Shown here: piece by piece, positions 1 through 8,484 of the stretch
Layout of the letters: the number at the start of each line of letters is the position of its first letter
Numbering within the stretch: position 1 is the stretch's first letter
The notes under the pieces: model-generated
The model's input: only the letters and a program-made list of their open reading frames with translations
Databases searched by the model: none
Told to the model about the DNA's origin: nothing
Translations under genes and position numbers: made by a program
DNA from: Burkholderia sp. Ac-20365
Lineage (GTDB): Bacteria; Pseudomonadota; Gammaproteobacteria; Burkholderiales; Burkholderiaceae
Reading direction: 5' to 3'
Assembly (NCBI RefSeq): GCF_017104715.1
Contig: NZ_JAAGPI010000027.1
Coordinates: forward strand, 1-64,000
DNA: 64,000 nt

Positions 1-1870
1 GGCCACCTGCGCCGCCGCGACGGTTGCGGTTGCGATCGCCGCCGCGTTCGCCCGTGCGCTCACCGCGCTCGGTGCGTTCGCCGCGTGCCGGCTTCGCCGT
101 CTTCTCGGCAGGAGCGGGCGCGGGTGCGGGCGCCGCCGGCTGCATGCCGAACAGACCCTTCAGCCAGCCGATGAAGCCGCCCGTAGCAGGTTTGACTTCG
201 ACCGTCGCAGCAGAGGGCGCAGGCGTGCGAACCGGTGCGCTCGGCGCCGGCTTCTCGGGCGTAATGCCCTTCACAGCGGCTTCCTGCTTCGGCTTCACTT
301 CTTCAGTGCGCTTGCTGTAACCCGTTTCCGATTCCAGTTCGCGAGCGGCTTCTTCGGCCATCTTCCACGAGGCGCGCGGGTCGTCGAGGCGCGCGTCGTC
401 GTGACGCAGGCGCTCGAGCTTGTAGTGCGGCGTGTCGAGGTGCTTGTTCGGCACCAGCACGACGTTGACCTTGAAGCGCGACTCGATCTTGTTGATTTCC
501 GAGCGCTTTTCGTTGAGCAGGAAAGCGGTGACTTCGACAGGCACCTGGCAGTGAATCGCTGCCGTGTTTTCCTTCATCGCTTCTTCCTGAATGATCCGCA
601 GCACTTGCAGCGCGGACGATTCGGTATCGCGAATATGACCCGTGCCGTTACAGCGCGGGCAGGTCACGTGGCTGCCTTCCGACAGCGCCGGACGCAGACG
701 CTGGCGCGACAGTTCCATCAGGCCGAAGCGCGAAATCTTGCCCATCTGGACGCGCGCGCGGTCGTGCTTGAGCGCGTCTTTCAGACGCTGCTCGACTTCA
801 CGCTGGCTCTTGGCCGACTCCATGTCGATGAAGTCGATCACGATCAGGCCGCCCAGGTCGCGCAGACGCAGCTGGCGCGCCACTTCGTCGGCGGCTTCGA
901 GGTTCGTGCGCGTGGCCGTTTCCTCGATGTCGGCGCCCTTGGTGGCGCGTGCCGAGTTCACGTCGATCGCAACCAGCGCTTCCGTGTGGTCGATCACGAT
1001 CGCGCCGCCCGATGGCAGCGGCACGGTGCGCGAGTACGCGGTTTCGATCTGGTGCTCGATCTGGAAACGCGAGAAAAGCGGCACGTCGTCGTGATACCGC
1101 TTCACCTTATTGACATTGTCCGGCATCACGATGTCCATGAAGGCGCGTGCCTGGTCATGGATTTCCGTGGTGTCGATGAGAATTTCGCCGATGTCCGGCT
1201 GGAAGTAGTCGCGAATCGCGCGAATGACGAGGCTCGATTCGAGATAGATCAGCATCGGCTGACCTTGCGAGCCGCTTTGCGACGCGGCTTCGATCGCGCG
1301 CCACAGCTGCATCAGGTAGTTCAGGTCCCACTGCAGCTCTTCCGCGCTGCGGCCGATACCCGCCGTGCGCGCGATGATGCTCATGCCTTCGGGCAATTGC
1401 AGCTGGGACATCGTTTCGCGCAGTTCCTGGCGGTCGTCGCCTTCGATCCGGCGCGACACGCCGCCGCCGCGCGGATTGTTCGGCATCAGCACGAGGTAGC
1501 GGCCGGCGAGCGAGATGAACGTGGTGAGGGCAGCGCCCTTGTTGCCGCGTTCTTCCTTCTCGACCTGAACGATCAGTTCCTGGCCTTCCTTGAGGGCGTC
1601 CTGGATGCGCGCCGAGCGCATGTCGATGCCTTCGCGGAAGTACTGACGCGCGACTTCCTTGAACGGGAGAAAACCATGGCGATCTTCGCCGTAGTTGACG
1701 AAACAGGCTTCGAGCGACGGCTCGATGCGCGTCACGATTCCCTTGTAGATATTGCCTTTACGCTGTTCGCGCCCGGCAGTTTCGATGTCGATGTCGATGA
1801 GTTTTTGCCCATCGACGATGGCGACGCGCAGTTCTTCCTGCTGCGTCGCATTGAACAACATGCGTTTCAT
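1..1870 (-). CDS. rne: Ribonuclease E (C-terminus cut off by the window edge)
   Basis: This is the endonuclease of bulk mRNA decay and rRNA/tRNA processing. The reverse strand is open from ATG 1870 to the left edge, giving the first ~623 residues. It begins MKRMLFNATQQEELRVAIVD, typical of RNase E. Visible are the DNase I-like segments carrying the catalytic acidic residues (VAIDVNSARATKG; GGLIVIDFIDM) and the zinc-link CPRCNGTG near residue 404, the same place as in the E. coli enzyme. Residues 564-576 (GGFIGWLKGLFGM) form an amphipathic helix where E. coli has its membrane anchor. An Arg/Gly/Pro/Ala-rich RNA-binding scaffold follows and is truncated here. It is divergent from rluC with a ~760-nt space, which fits a long autoregulatory leader. 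Confidence 0.96.
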   Translation of the reverse strand, partial: MKRMLFNATQQEELRVAIVDGQKLIDIDIETAGREQRKGNIYKGIVTRIEPSLEACFVNYGEDRHGFLPFKEVARQYFREGIDMRSARIQDALKEGQELIVQVEKEERGNKGAALTTFISLAGRYLVLMPNNPRGGGVSRRIEGDDRQELRETMSQLQLPEGMSIIARTAGIGRSAEELQWDLNYLMQLWRAIEAASQSGSQGQPMLIYLESSLVIRAIRDYFQPDIGEILIDTTEIHDQARAFMDIVMPDNVNKVKRYHDDVPLFSRFQIEHQIETAYSRTVPLPSGGAIVIDHTEALVAIDVNSARATKGADIEETATRTNLEAADEVARQLRLRDLGGLIVIDFIDMESAKSQREVEQRLKDALKHDRARVQMGKISRFGLMELSRQRLRPALSEGSHVTCPRCNGTGHIRDTESSALQVLRIIQEEAMKENTAAIHCQVPVEVTAFLLNEKRSEINKIESRFKVNVVLVPNKHLDTPHYKLERLRHDDARLDDPRASWKMAEEAARELESETGYSKRTEEVKPKQEAAVKGITPEKPAPSAPVRTPAPSAATVEVKPATGGFIGWLKGLFGMQPAAPAPAPAPAEKTAKPARGERTERGERTGERGGDRNRNRRGGAGG

Positions 1871-2628
1871 TGAACGGCTCCAGAGCGGCTTTGCCTGTCC
1901 GGACCGACGGCGCACGGGAACGAACCCGGCCAGCCGGCGGCAAGGACAGCGGCATGCCGCGCCTTATTGTGTTTTCACAAGCACGCTGGAGCGGGAAAGA
2001 TGGCGGGAGAATTGCCTTGAATGGGCGCCGTCCGAAAGAAAATGGACGCGCTGCCGCAGGGCACATGCGAACACGGCTTCAAATAATGGCCCGACACGCC
2101 GCGGGTCCTGGCAGCCGACATGCATCAGCCTTCGTCCACGTGCGCTGCCGCGCCAGCTGGGCGCGCGTCCGGACGGGTTCGAAGGCCGCGGTCTTGCCGC
2201 AGCGGGAAAGCTCGCTCACAACGCGCGCCTGTCCCGCTCGGGGTGTCTCGCATCATTTTGACGTCGCCTTATCCTGCACTTTCCGCAGGACGCCTCGGGC
2301 GCACGCCGTATTTTCGCCACCGGCCGCTTCGCGCTAAAGGGTCTGAAAGCCGCCCTTGCCGAAGCTCGCCAGTCAAATTCTTTTTAACCAAAATTCCGTT
2401 ACCGACGGTGCCGACTGTGACCGAACGTGCCTGTGGGCGCCGTCCCTGCCGTGTCGTGCACCGTGCGTGCAACTTGTTGCATCTCATTTTCAGGGCGAGC
2501 AACCAGCCCCCAGCGCAAGTAAAATGACGTTTTATAGCTTGCGCCTGTGCAATCCACCCGCGATTCGGTTTAATGCGCCGATCCTATATAGTCGGCCGCC
2601 GCAGACTGCTGGGCAAATTATATTCAGA
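1871..2628. other. Long rne-rluC divergent intergenic region
   Basis: No convincing protein gene lies in these 758 bases; the ORFs crossing them have no ribosome site or family resemblance. The region must hold the leaders of both divergent genes. A minus-strand promoter candidate sits at its rluC end, which would give rne a leader of roughly 740 nt. In E. coli the rne 5' UTR mediates feedback by RNase E itself, so a similar role is plausible, though no specific hairpin homology was established. Confidence 0.5.
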
Positions 2629-2645
2629 ATGAAAGAGTTAGGCAA
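2617..2645 (-). promoter_or_regulatory. Candidate sigma70 promoter for rne
   Basis: Read on the minus strand, TTGCCT (2640-2645) is followed after 17 bases by a perfect TATAAT (2617-2622). It overlaps the rluC start codon (2629), so rne transcription from here would compete with rluC initiation. This is a sequence match only. Confidence 0.35.
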
Positions 2646-3693
2646 AACATCCCAGAAATCGGTTGCCAGCGCCGTCGCGAGCGATCAGGTGTCGATGATC
2701 GAAATCGACGACAGCGCTGCTGGTCAGCGGATTGACAACTTCCTGTTGCGCGTCTGTAAGGGCGTGCCGAAAAGTCACATTTACCGGATTCTGCGCAGCG
2801 GTGAGGTGCGCGTGAACAAGGGGCGCGTCGACGCGCAGTACCGTCTGGCCTATGGCGATCTGGTGCGCGTGCCGCCCATCCGCGTCGCGAAATCCGATGA
2901 GCCGGTGAACGTGCCGGCGCCGTCCGCGCATTTCGACATCCTGTTCGAAGACGATCATATGCTGGTCATCGACAAACCGGCGGGCGTGGCCGTGCATGGC
3001 GGAAGTGGGGTCGCATTCGGTGTGATCGAGCAGATGCGGGCCGCGCGTCCGCAGGCGAAGTTTCTGGAACTCGTGCACCGGCTGGACCGAGAGACCTCGG
3101 GCGTGCTGATGCTCGCCAAAAAGCGCGCCGCGCTGGTGAACCTGCACGAGCAGATTCGCGAAAACCGGATGGACAAGCGCTATTACGCATGCGTGCACGG
3201 CGAATGGGCGAGCGACTGGGGCCGCCGGCGCGCGGTGAAGGAGCCGCTCCACAAATATCTGTTGGCGGACGGCGAGCGCCGTGTTCGCGTGCAGCCCGAC
3301 GGCCTGCCATCGCACACTATTTTCAATCTCGTCGATCGCTGGCCCGGTTATGCGCTGCTCGAAGCGGAACTGAAAACCGGTCGGACCCATCAGATTCGTG
3401 TTCATCTGGCGCATTTGGGGCTGCCGATCGTCGGTGACGCGAAATACGGCGATTTCGCGCTGAACAAGTCGCTGGCGCGCGCCAACGCGAATCCGGGAAT
3501 CAAGCGTATGTTTCTGCACGCGTACCGGCTGAAACTCACACACCCGGCGACGGGTGAAACGCTGCAACTCGAAGCACCGTTGCCCGCGGAGTGCCGGCGC
3601 TTCGTCGCGCAACTCGCCGCTCTCGGCGGCGCGGCGGATCAGCACACACAACCACAAACTGAGACAGGGACGCATGGCTCGACAGCAATTTGA
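2629..3693 (+). CDS. rluC: 23S rRNA pseudouridine synthase RluC
   Basis: This enzyme isomerises uridines in 23S rRNA (positions 955/2504/2580 in E. coli). I chose ATG 2629 (MKELGKTSQ, 354 aa) because the upstream in-frame sequence does not look like protein. An S4 RNA-binding domain covers about residues 35-90. The RluA-family catalytic motif HRLDRETSG is at 150-158 with Asp153 as nucleophile, and GRTHQIRVHL near 251 is the conserved C-terminal motif. The last 20 bases overlap the next gene, so the two are probably translationally coupled. The position next to rne is conserved in Burkholderia relatives. Confidence 0.93.
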   Translation: MKELGKTSQKSVASAVASDQVSMIEIDDSAAGQRIDNFLLRVCKGVPKSHIYRILRSGEVRVNKGRVDAQYRLAYGDLVRVPPIRVAKSDEPVNVPAPSAHFDILFEDDHMLVIDKPAGVAVHGGSGVAFGVIEQMRAARPQAKFLELVHRLDRETSGVLMLAKKRAALVNLHEQIRENRMDKRYYACVHGEWASDWGRRRAVKEPLHKYLLADGERRVRVQPDGLPSHTIFNLVDRWPGYALLEAELKTGRTHQIRVHLAHLGLPIVGDAKYGDFALNKSLARANANPGIKRMFLHAYRLKLTHPATGETLQLEAPLPAECRRFVAQLAALGGAADQHTQPQTETGTHGSTAI

Positions 3694-4333
3694 TCTGATC
3701 GTCTTCGATTGGGACGGCACGTTGATGGACTCGACGGTCCACATTACGCGCAGCATCCAGGCGGCTTGCCGCGACCTCGGGCTGCCCGTGCCGGCTGATG
3801 AAGCCGCGAGCTTCGTGATCGGCCTCGGTTTGCGCGACGCGCTCCAGATCGCCGCGCCGACGCTCGATCCGGCCGACTATCCGCGCCTTGCCGAGCGTTA
3901 TCGCTTTCATTACCTGGTGAAGGATCAGACGACCGAGCTGTTCTCGGGCGTGCGCGAAATGCTCGCCGACTTGCGCGATCAGGGCTATCTGCTCGCCATC
4001 GCAACGGGGAAGAGTCGCGTCGGCCTGAACCGGGCGCTGGATCAGGTGCGGCTCACGAGCCTGTTCGACGGCACGCGCTGCGCCGATGAAACGTTCTCGA
4101 AACCTCATCCGGCTATGCTGCAGGAATTGACGCGTGAACTGGGGCAGGATCCGGCGCGCACGGTGATGGTTGGCGATACCACACACGATCTGCAGATGGC
4201 GATCAACGCCGGTGTGTCGGGCATCGGCGTCACTTACGGGGCGCATCCGGCGGATTCGCTGACGGCGCTGGAGCCGAAATTCGTCGCGGACAGCATCGCT
4301 TCGCTGTCGGGCTGGCTGCGGGAGCACGCATGA
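3674..4333 (+). CDS. HAD-superfamily hydrolase, phosphoglycolate phosphatase-like
   Basis: A 219-aa haloacid dehalogenase-type phosphatase. Motif I is FDWDGT with nucleophile Asp12 and acid/base Asp14; the motif II Thr lies in IATGKS, the motif III Lys in FSKPHP, and motif IV is GDTTHD. The helical cap between motifs I and II resembles Gph/YjjG-type enzymes, but the substrate cannot be read from sequence. ATG 3674 sits inside the end of rluC (20-nt overlap), and the stop overlaps the next start as ATGA, so it is an operon member. Confidence 0.85.
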   Translation: MARQQFDLIVFDWDGTLMDSTVHITRSIQAACRDLGLPVPADEAASFVIGLGLRDALQIAAPTLDPADYPRLAERYRFHYLVKDQTTELFSGVREMLADLRDQGYLLAIATGKSRVGLNRALDQVRLTSLFDGTRCADETFSKPHPAMLQELTRELGQDPARTVMVGDTTHDLQMAINAGVSGIGVTYGAHPADSLTALEPKFVADSIASLSGWLREHA

Positions 4334-4722
4334 CGGACGCGGCGCATGAAGCAGTGCGCGTATGCGCATCGGAAGAGCTGGTCGACGGTGGCGCGGGTGT
4401 GCGTCGCGATGCGACGTACGCGGGCGGCGACGCCGTCGTGTTCTTCGTTCGCTATGACGGCGTCGCCTACGGCTATCTGAACCGCTGCGCGCATGTGCCG
4501 ATGGAGTTGGACTGGAACGAGGGACAGTTCTTCGAATCGTCCGGCTTATACTTGATGTGCGCGACACATGGCGCGATTTATGCGCCGGATACGGGTAAAT
4601 GCGTCGGCGGTCCGTGTCGTGGCGGAAGGCTGCGTCCCGTACGTGTGGATGAGCGCGATACGCCGGAAGGCCGCGCGGTGTTCTGGCTCCCGGATGCCGA
4701 TGTGTGTCCGGTATCTGCCTGA
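4330..4722 (+). CDS. Rieske [2Fe-2S] domain protein
   Basis: A 130-aa soluble Rieske-fold protein. The cluster ligands are visible as C53-A-H55 and C77-A-T-H80, with the proline-loop-like GGPCRGG after them. There is no membrane helix or oxygenase catalytic domain, so it resembles small ferredoxin-type Rieske proteins that act as electron carriers or sensors. Its start codon overlaps the stop of the HAD gene by 4 bases. In related genomes this gene sits between the phosphatase and sppA; no partner can be named from sequence. Confidence 0.85.
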   Translation: MTDAAHEAVRVCASEELVDGGAGVRRDATYAGGDAVVFFVRYDGVAYGYLNRCAHVPMELDWNEGQFFESSGLYLMCATHGAIYAPDTGKCVGGPCRGGRLRPVRVDERDTPEGRAVFWLPDADVCPVSA

Positions 4723-4768
4723 TTTCTCTGGATAATTCCCCGAAACCCGTTTCTTCCGGCGACACAGT

Positions 4769-5782
4769 ATGTCCGATAATCTGACTCCCGATCCGAACGA
4801 ACCGGCCGCGACAGGCCGCGATCCGCGCCGGGCGCCCGCTGGCGAGCCGAACTGGGAGCGCGCCGCGCTCGAACGGATTGCGTTGGCGGCGGTCAACGAG
4901 CAGCGCGCGGCGCGTCGCTGGCGCATCTTTTTCCGTTTCCTGTTTCTCGGCGTGCTGGTCGTGATCGCGTGGGCCGTGCTGGATTTCAGCGGGGAGAAGG
5001 TCACGACGACGTCTGGACGGCACACGGCGCTCGTGACACTTGACGGCGAAATCGCGGCAGAAACCAACGCGAACGCGGAAGATATCGACGCGGCACTAGC
5101 CAGTGCATTCGACGATGCGGGCACGGCAGGTGTGATCCTGCGGTGTAACAGCCCTGGTGGAAGCCCGGTACAGGCTGGGATTATTTACCGCGAGATTCGC
5201 CGATTGCGCGCCAAATATCCATCAATTCCGCTCTATGTCGTCGTTAGCGATATGTGCGCATCCGGTGGTTACTACGCCGCCGCCGCGGCCGACAAGATTT
5301 ACGTCGACAAGGCGAGCATCGTCGGTTCGATCGGTGTTTTGATGGACGGCTTCGGATTTACAGGTCTGATGGATAAGCTCGGCATTCAGCGTCGGATGCG
5401 TACTTCTGGCGAGAACAAAGGCTTTTTCGATCCGTTCTCGCCCGATACGCCGAAGATGGACGCACATGCGCAGGCGATGCTCGACGAAATCCACGCGCAG
5501 TTCATCGATGCCGTAAAGCAGGGGCGCGGCAAGCGCCTGCAAGATTCCCCCGATATCTTCTCTGGCCTGTTCTGGACGGGGCAAAAGAGCGTCGATCTGG
5601 GTCTTGCCGATGGTTTCGGCGATACCGATTACGTCGCGCGGGAAATCATCAAAGCGCCTGATGTCGTCGACTACACGGTGAAGGAGAGCATCACCGATCG
5701 CGTTGCGCGCAAGTTCGGTGCGGCCGTCGGCAGTGGCGCGGTGCATGCGATGGCGGCCATCGGCAAGCTGAATCTGCGATAA
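4769..5782 (+). CDS. sppA: Signal peptide peptidase SppA, S49 family
   Basis: A membrane-bound serine protease that degrades cleaved signal peptides. It is 337 aa, the single-domain type rather than the ~610-aa E. coli type. An Arg-rich cytoplasmic segment precedes one transmembrane helix at about 52-72. The nucleophile is Ser165 in CASGGYY. Lys217, exactly 52 residues later, matches the Ser-Lys dyad spacing of Bacillus SppA. It ends in a strong hairpin terminator shared with the convergent methylase gene. Confidence 0.9.
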   Translation: MSDNLTPDPNEPAATGRDPRRAPAGEPNWERAALERIALAAVNEQRAARRWRIFFRFLFLGVLVVIAWAVLDFSGEKVTTTSGRHTALVTLDGEIAAETNANAEDIDAALASAFDDAGTAGVILRCNSPGGSPVQAGIIYREIRRLRAKYPSIPLYVVVSDMCASGGYYAAAAADKIYVDKASIVGSIGVLMDGFGFTGLMDKLGIQRRMRTSGENKGFFDPFSPDTPKMDAHAQAMLDEIHAQFIDAVKQGRGKRLQDSPDIFSGLFWTGQKSVDLGLADGFGDTDYVAREIIKAPDVVDYTVKESITDRVARKFGAAVGSGAVHAMAAIGKLNLR

Positions 5783-5791
5783 GGCGGTCTT

Positions 5792-5822
5792 AAGCAGCGA
5801 CCATGAATGGTCGCTGCTTTCT
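5792..5822. terminator. Bidirectional terminator between sppA and the rsmI-like gene
   Basis: A perfect 12-bp stem (5792-5803 with 5808-5819), TGAA loop, followed by a short T-rich tail. It lies between convergent stops. Confidence 0.75.
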
Positions 5823-5827
5823 CTACG

Positions 5828-6547
5828 TCAGGCCGCCAGGATCAGGAAGATCGCGGGCCGTTTGTGGAGATCCGGCGCTGGCTTCTTTTTCCAGTCGGCA
5901 ACTGTCCGGCTCAGGATCGTTTCGCTTTCGAGTGTCAGATCCACGGCGACGCAAACCAGCGTCGACGGTGCGCAGGTGGCGATCAACGTATCGAGCAGCG
6001 CGCGATTCCGGTACGGCGTCTCAATGAAAATCTGCGTCTGCTTGCCTTTGCGCGACTGCTGTTCGAGGTCGCGCAGACGCTTTGCGCGCTCGTTGGCATC
6101 GACGGGCAGGTAGCCGTGAAACGCAAAACTCTGACCATTCAACCCTGACGCCATTAGCGCGAGCAGGATCGAACTCGGCCCGACGAACGGCACGACTTTC
6201 ACGCCGCGTTCGTGCGCGCGGCGTACGAGCAGGGCGCCGGGATCGGCCACGGCCGGGCAGCCGGCTTCCGACACGAGTCCGGCGTCCGTCCCCGCCAGCA
6301 CGGGCGCAAGCAGCTTGTCGATTTCACCTGCCGGTGTATTGACGTTCAGTTCGCGAATCTCGATTTCCTGAATCGGCCGCTCAGTGCCGACTTTTTTCAG
6401 GAACGCGCGCGTCGTTTTGGCGTTTTCGCCTATGTAATAGTGCAGGGCCGCGGCGCGGGCGCGAACGGGTGCCGGCAGGACCGCGTCGAGCGCGGTGGCG
6501 TCGCCGTCACCCAGCGTGTTCGGGATCAGATAGAGAACGCCGCTCAT
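5828..6547 (-). CDS. RsmI-like SAM-dependent methyltransferase (tetrapyrrole methylase fold)
   Basis: A 239-aa protein of the family that contains RsmI, which 2'-O-methylates C1402 of 16S rRNA. Visible are the N-terminal LYLIPNTLGD segment, the GLVSEAGCPAVADPG glycine/proline loop and the VPFVGPSSILLALMASGL segment that binds SAM. The N-terminus reads PNTLGD rather than the PTPIGN usual for true RsmI, so I treat it as a paralogue of unknown substrate. Its ATG overlaps the stop of maf by 4 bases (ATGA), indicating a two-gene unit. Confidence 0.75.
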   Translation of the reverse strand: MSGVLYLIPNTLGDGDATALDAVLPAPVRARAAALHYYIGENAKTTRAFLKKVGTERPIQEIEIRELNVNTPAGEIDKLLAPVLAGTDAGLVSEAGCPAVADPGALLVRRAHERGVKVVPFVGPSSILLALMASGLNGQSFAFHGYLPVDANERAKRLRDLEQQSRKGKQTQIFIETPYRNRALLDTLIATCAPSTLVCVAVDLTLESETILSRTVADWKKKPAPDLHKRPAIFLILAA

Positions 6548-7164
6548 TGCGCTACCTCCAGCAGGGGGTAGCCGACCGCGAGCAGCATGCGCGTGAGCGC
6601 GATCAGCGGCAGGCCGATCAGCGCTGTCGGGTCGTCAGATTCGATCGAATCCAGCAAGGCGATACCGAGGCCTTCTGCCTTTGCGCTGCCCGCGCAATCG
6701 TAGGGCGTTTCGGCGCGCAGGTAGGCGTCGAGCGCGGCGTCGGGCAAGTTACGAAAGCGCACGCGGGTGACGACGTCAATCGCTTGCGCGTTGGCCGATC
6801 CGCTGTCGAACAGGCAAAGCGCGCTATGGAACAGTACTTCCCGTCCGCGCATGCCTTGCAGTTGCGCGAGCGCCTTTTCGTGCGTACCGGGCTTGCCGAT
6901 CTGATGGCCATCGTAGGTCGCGACCTGATCCGAGCCGATCACGAGCGTCTTTTCGTCTCCCGGGAGCGCGTCCGCGACGGCGCGCGCTTTTGCCTGCGCG
7001 AGCCGCAGTGCAGTCGATTCGGGTGTTTCGCCCGCGAGCGGCGTTTCGTCGATGGCGGGCGCAGCGACCTCGAACGGGATGCGCAACCGTTCGAGCAGCT
7101 CGCGCCGATACGGCGAACTCGAGGCCAGAATCAGGCGGGGCGGGCGTTTGAAGGAATCCGGCAT
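6544..7164 (-). CDS. Maf-family nucleotide pyrophosphatase, YceF type
   Basis: A 206-aa Maf/HAM1-like enzyme that hydrolyses modified nucleoside triphosphates (m7GTP for YceF). The N-terminal LILASSSPYRRELLERL is the Maf signature, followed by the acidic DETP motif and the SDQVA segment with the catalytic base. The YceF assignment rests on the neighbourhood: yceD, rpmF and plsX are divergent from it, the same association as in E. coli. It is translationally coupled to the downstream methylase. Confidence 0.85.
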   Translation of the reverse strand: MPDSFKRPPRLILASSSPYRRELLERLRIPFEVAAPAIDETPLAGETPESTALRLAQAKARAVADALPGDEKTLVIGSDQVATYDGHQIGKPGTHEKALAQLQGMRGREVLFHSALCLFDSGSANAQAIDVVTRVRFRNLPDAALDAYLRAETPYDCAGSAKAEGLGIALLDSIESDDPTALIGLPLIALTRMLLAVGYPLLEVAQ

Positions 7165-7248
7165 GCTGGGAAAGAACCTTGATATATAGAGGAAACTGGG
7201 GCTGAAAAAGTGCGGCGGGGCGCTGTCTGCGCGGCCGGCCTTAAGTGT

Positions 7249-7277
7249 TTGACTCGAAAAGACAAAACAGATATGAT
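7249..7277 (+). promoter_or_regulatory. Strong sigma70-type promoter for yceD-rpmF-fab operon
   Basis: TTGACT (7249-7254), 17-bp spacer, TATGAT (7272-7277). It lies in the 254-nt space divergent from maf and about 140 nt before yceD. This is the best promoter match in the left third of the window. Confidence 0.7.
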
Positions 7278-7418
7278 TTTGGGCTTTTCATCGGTATGCT
7301 TTGCCAAATGGCGCGCCGGATCGACGTAGAAGGACGCAAAACGCGTCATCTCGGCGGCAATATAAACAAGGCATAGCGGACTTAACCGGCTGAAATCCTT
7401 GCCGACGCAGGAGCGCAC

Positions 7419-8054
7419 ATGACTGAACATCCTGGCAAACCTGCTGGTCTCGTCGACCCGCGTGCAATCGACCTGTTCGAATTTGCCCGCAGTGGACGGC
7501 AGGCCGCGGGTGCCGTGCGCGTCTCGCAACTGCCGCGCATGTTAAACGAAGTCCCGCAGGAAGCGCCAGACCGCGACACCGCGTTCACCTGGCAAGCCGA
7601 AGGGACGACGCAGCCGGAATTGCAGGACGACGGCACCGAGGGTCCGCAGCCTTATCTGAGGCTCGCGATTCACGGCGCCGCATGGCTCGAATGTCAGCGT
7701 TGCCTGTCGCCGTACGAGCAGGCATTCAACGTCGATGCGACTTACCGGATCGTCAATACGGAAGAGGAAGCTGAAGAGTTTCCTCTGGACGAGGATGAAG
7801 TCGATGTGATCGTTGGGTCACGCCAGTTCGATCTTGTCGACTTGATCGAAGAGGAATTGCTGCTTTCGTTGCCGCTCGTGCCCAAGCACGACGTCTGTCC
7901 CGAAGTGCACGAGAGTCTGACCTCGGGCACGGCCGGGCTGGAAGGCGAAGACGCTGAAGGCGAAGCCGAAGAGGGTGAAGAACCCAAGCGGCCGAATCCT
8001 TTTGCTGCGCTGGAAGGCCTGAAGTCGGGCGGCTCCGACGACAAGAAGCACTGA
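7419..8054 (+). CDS. yceD: YceD family (DUF177) protein
   Basis: A 211-aa member of the DUF177 family, linked to 23S rRNA accumulation. It precedes rpmF in nearly all bacteria that have it. The paired cysteines in WLECQRCLSPYEQAF are the family hallmark. An acidic C-terminal segment (roughly residues 165-195) is followed by KRPNPFAALEGLK, which matches the conserved YceD ending. It is co-transcribed with rpmF, about 110 nt downstream. Confidence 0.88.
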   Translation: MTEHPGKPAGLVDPRAIDLFEFARSGRQAAGAVRVSQLPRMLNEVPQEAPDRDTAFTWQAEGTTQPELQDDGTEGPQPYLRLAIHGAAWLECQRCLSPYEQAFNVDATYRIVNTEEEAEEFPLDEDEVDVIVGSRQFDLVDLIEEELLLSLPLVPKHDVCPEVHESLTSGTAGLEGEDAEGEAEEGEEPKRPNPFAALEGLKSGGSDDKKH

Positions 8055-8167
8055 ACAGTTGCATGGGAGCGCGACAGGGCGCGCCGGGCACGATGGTTTA
8101 GCCACGTGGCCTATGGCGGTTGCCGTGCCGGGCTGTGTTAGAATTCGGAAAATTTTCAGGAGTTATC

Positions 8168-8347
8168 ATGGCAGTTCAACAAAACAAGAAGTCGCCGTCG
8201 AAGCGCGGCATGCACCGCTCGCACGATTTCCTCAACGCAGCGCCGCTGGCTGTTGAGCCGAGCACGGGTGAAGTGCATCTGCGTCACCACATCAGCCCGA
8301 ACGGCTACTATCGCGGCAAGAAAGTCGTCAAGACGAAGAACGACTAA
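8168..8347 (+). CDS. rpmF: Large-subunit ribosomal protein bL32
   Basis: A 59-aa structural protein of the 50S subunit. ATG 8168 gives MAVQQNKKSPSKRGMHRS, the invariant bL32 start, with a good ribosome site (CAGGAG) just before. It is the zinc-free form, with no CxxC pairs. It lies in the canonical yceD-rpmF-plsX order, but a hairpin terminator separates it from plsX. Confidence 0.97.
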   Translation: MAVQQNKKSPSKRGMHRSHDFLNAAPLAVEPSTGEVHLRHHISPNGYYRGKKVVKTKND

Positions 8348-8431
8348 TCGACCAGCATTGCGCTCGTTTGGGTTCGACCCAATTGGCGTTACGCGTGGCG
8401 ATCGGCTCGCTTGACATTTTCCCGGTTCATC

Positions 8432-8462
8432 AAAAAGGCGGCATTCAACTGCCGCTTTTTTG
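8432..8462 (+). terminator. Intrinsic terminator between rpmF and plsX
   Basis: A GCGGCA/TGCCGC stem (extended by A·T pairs) with a TTCAAC loop and a run of six T. It sits inside the operon and ends 24 nt before the plsX start, so it probably reduces fab expression relative to bL32. Confidence 0.7.
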
Positions 8463-8484
8463 TGCCTGAAATTCGTCGCATTCC

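Noticed and set aside
401..1873. 490-codon plus-strand frame over rne
   Set aside because: Antisense to RNase E, whose motifs on the minus strand are unmistakable.
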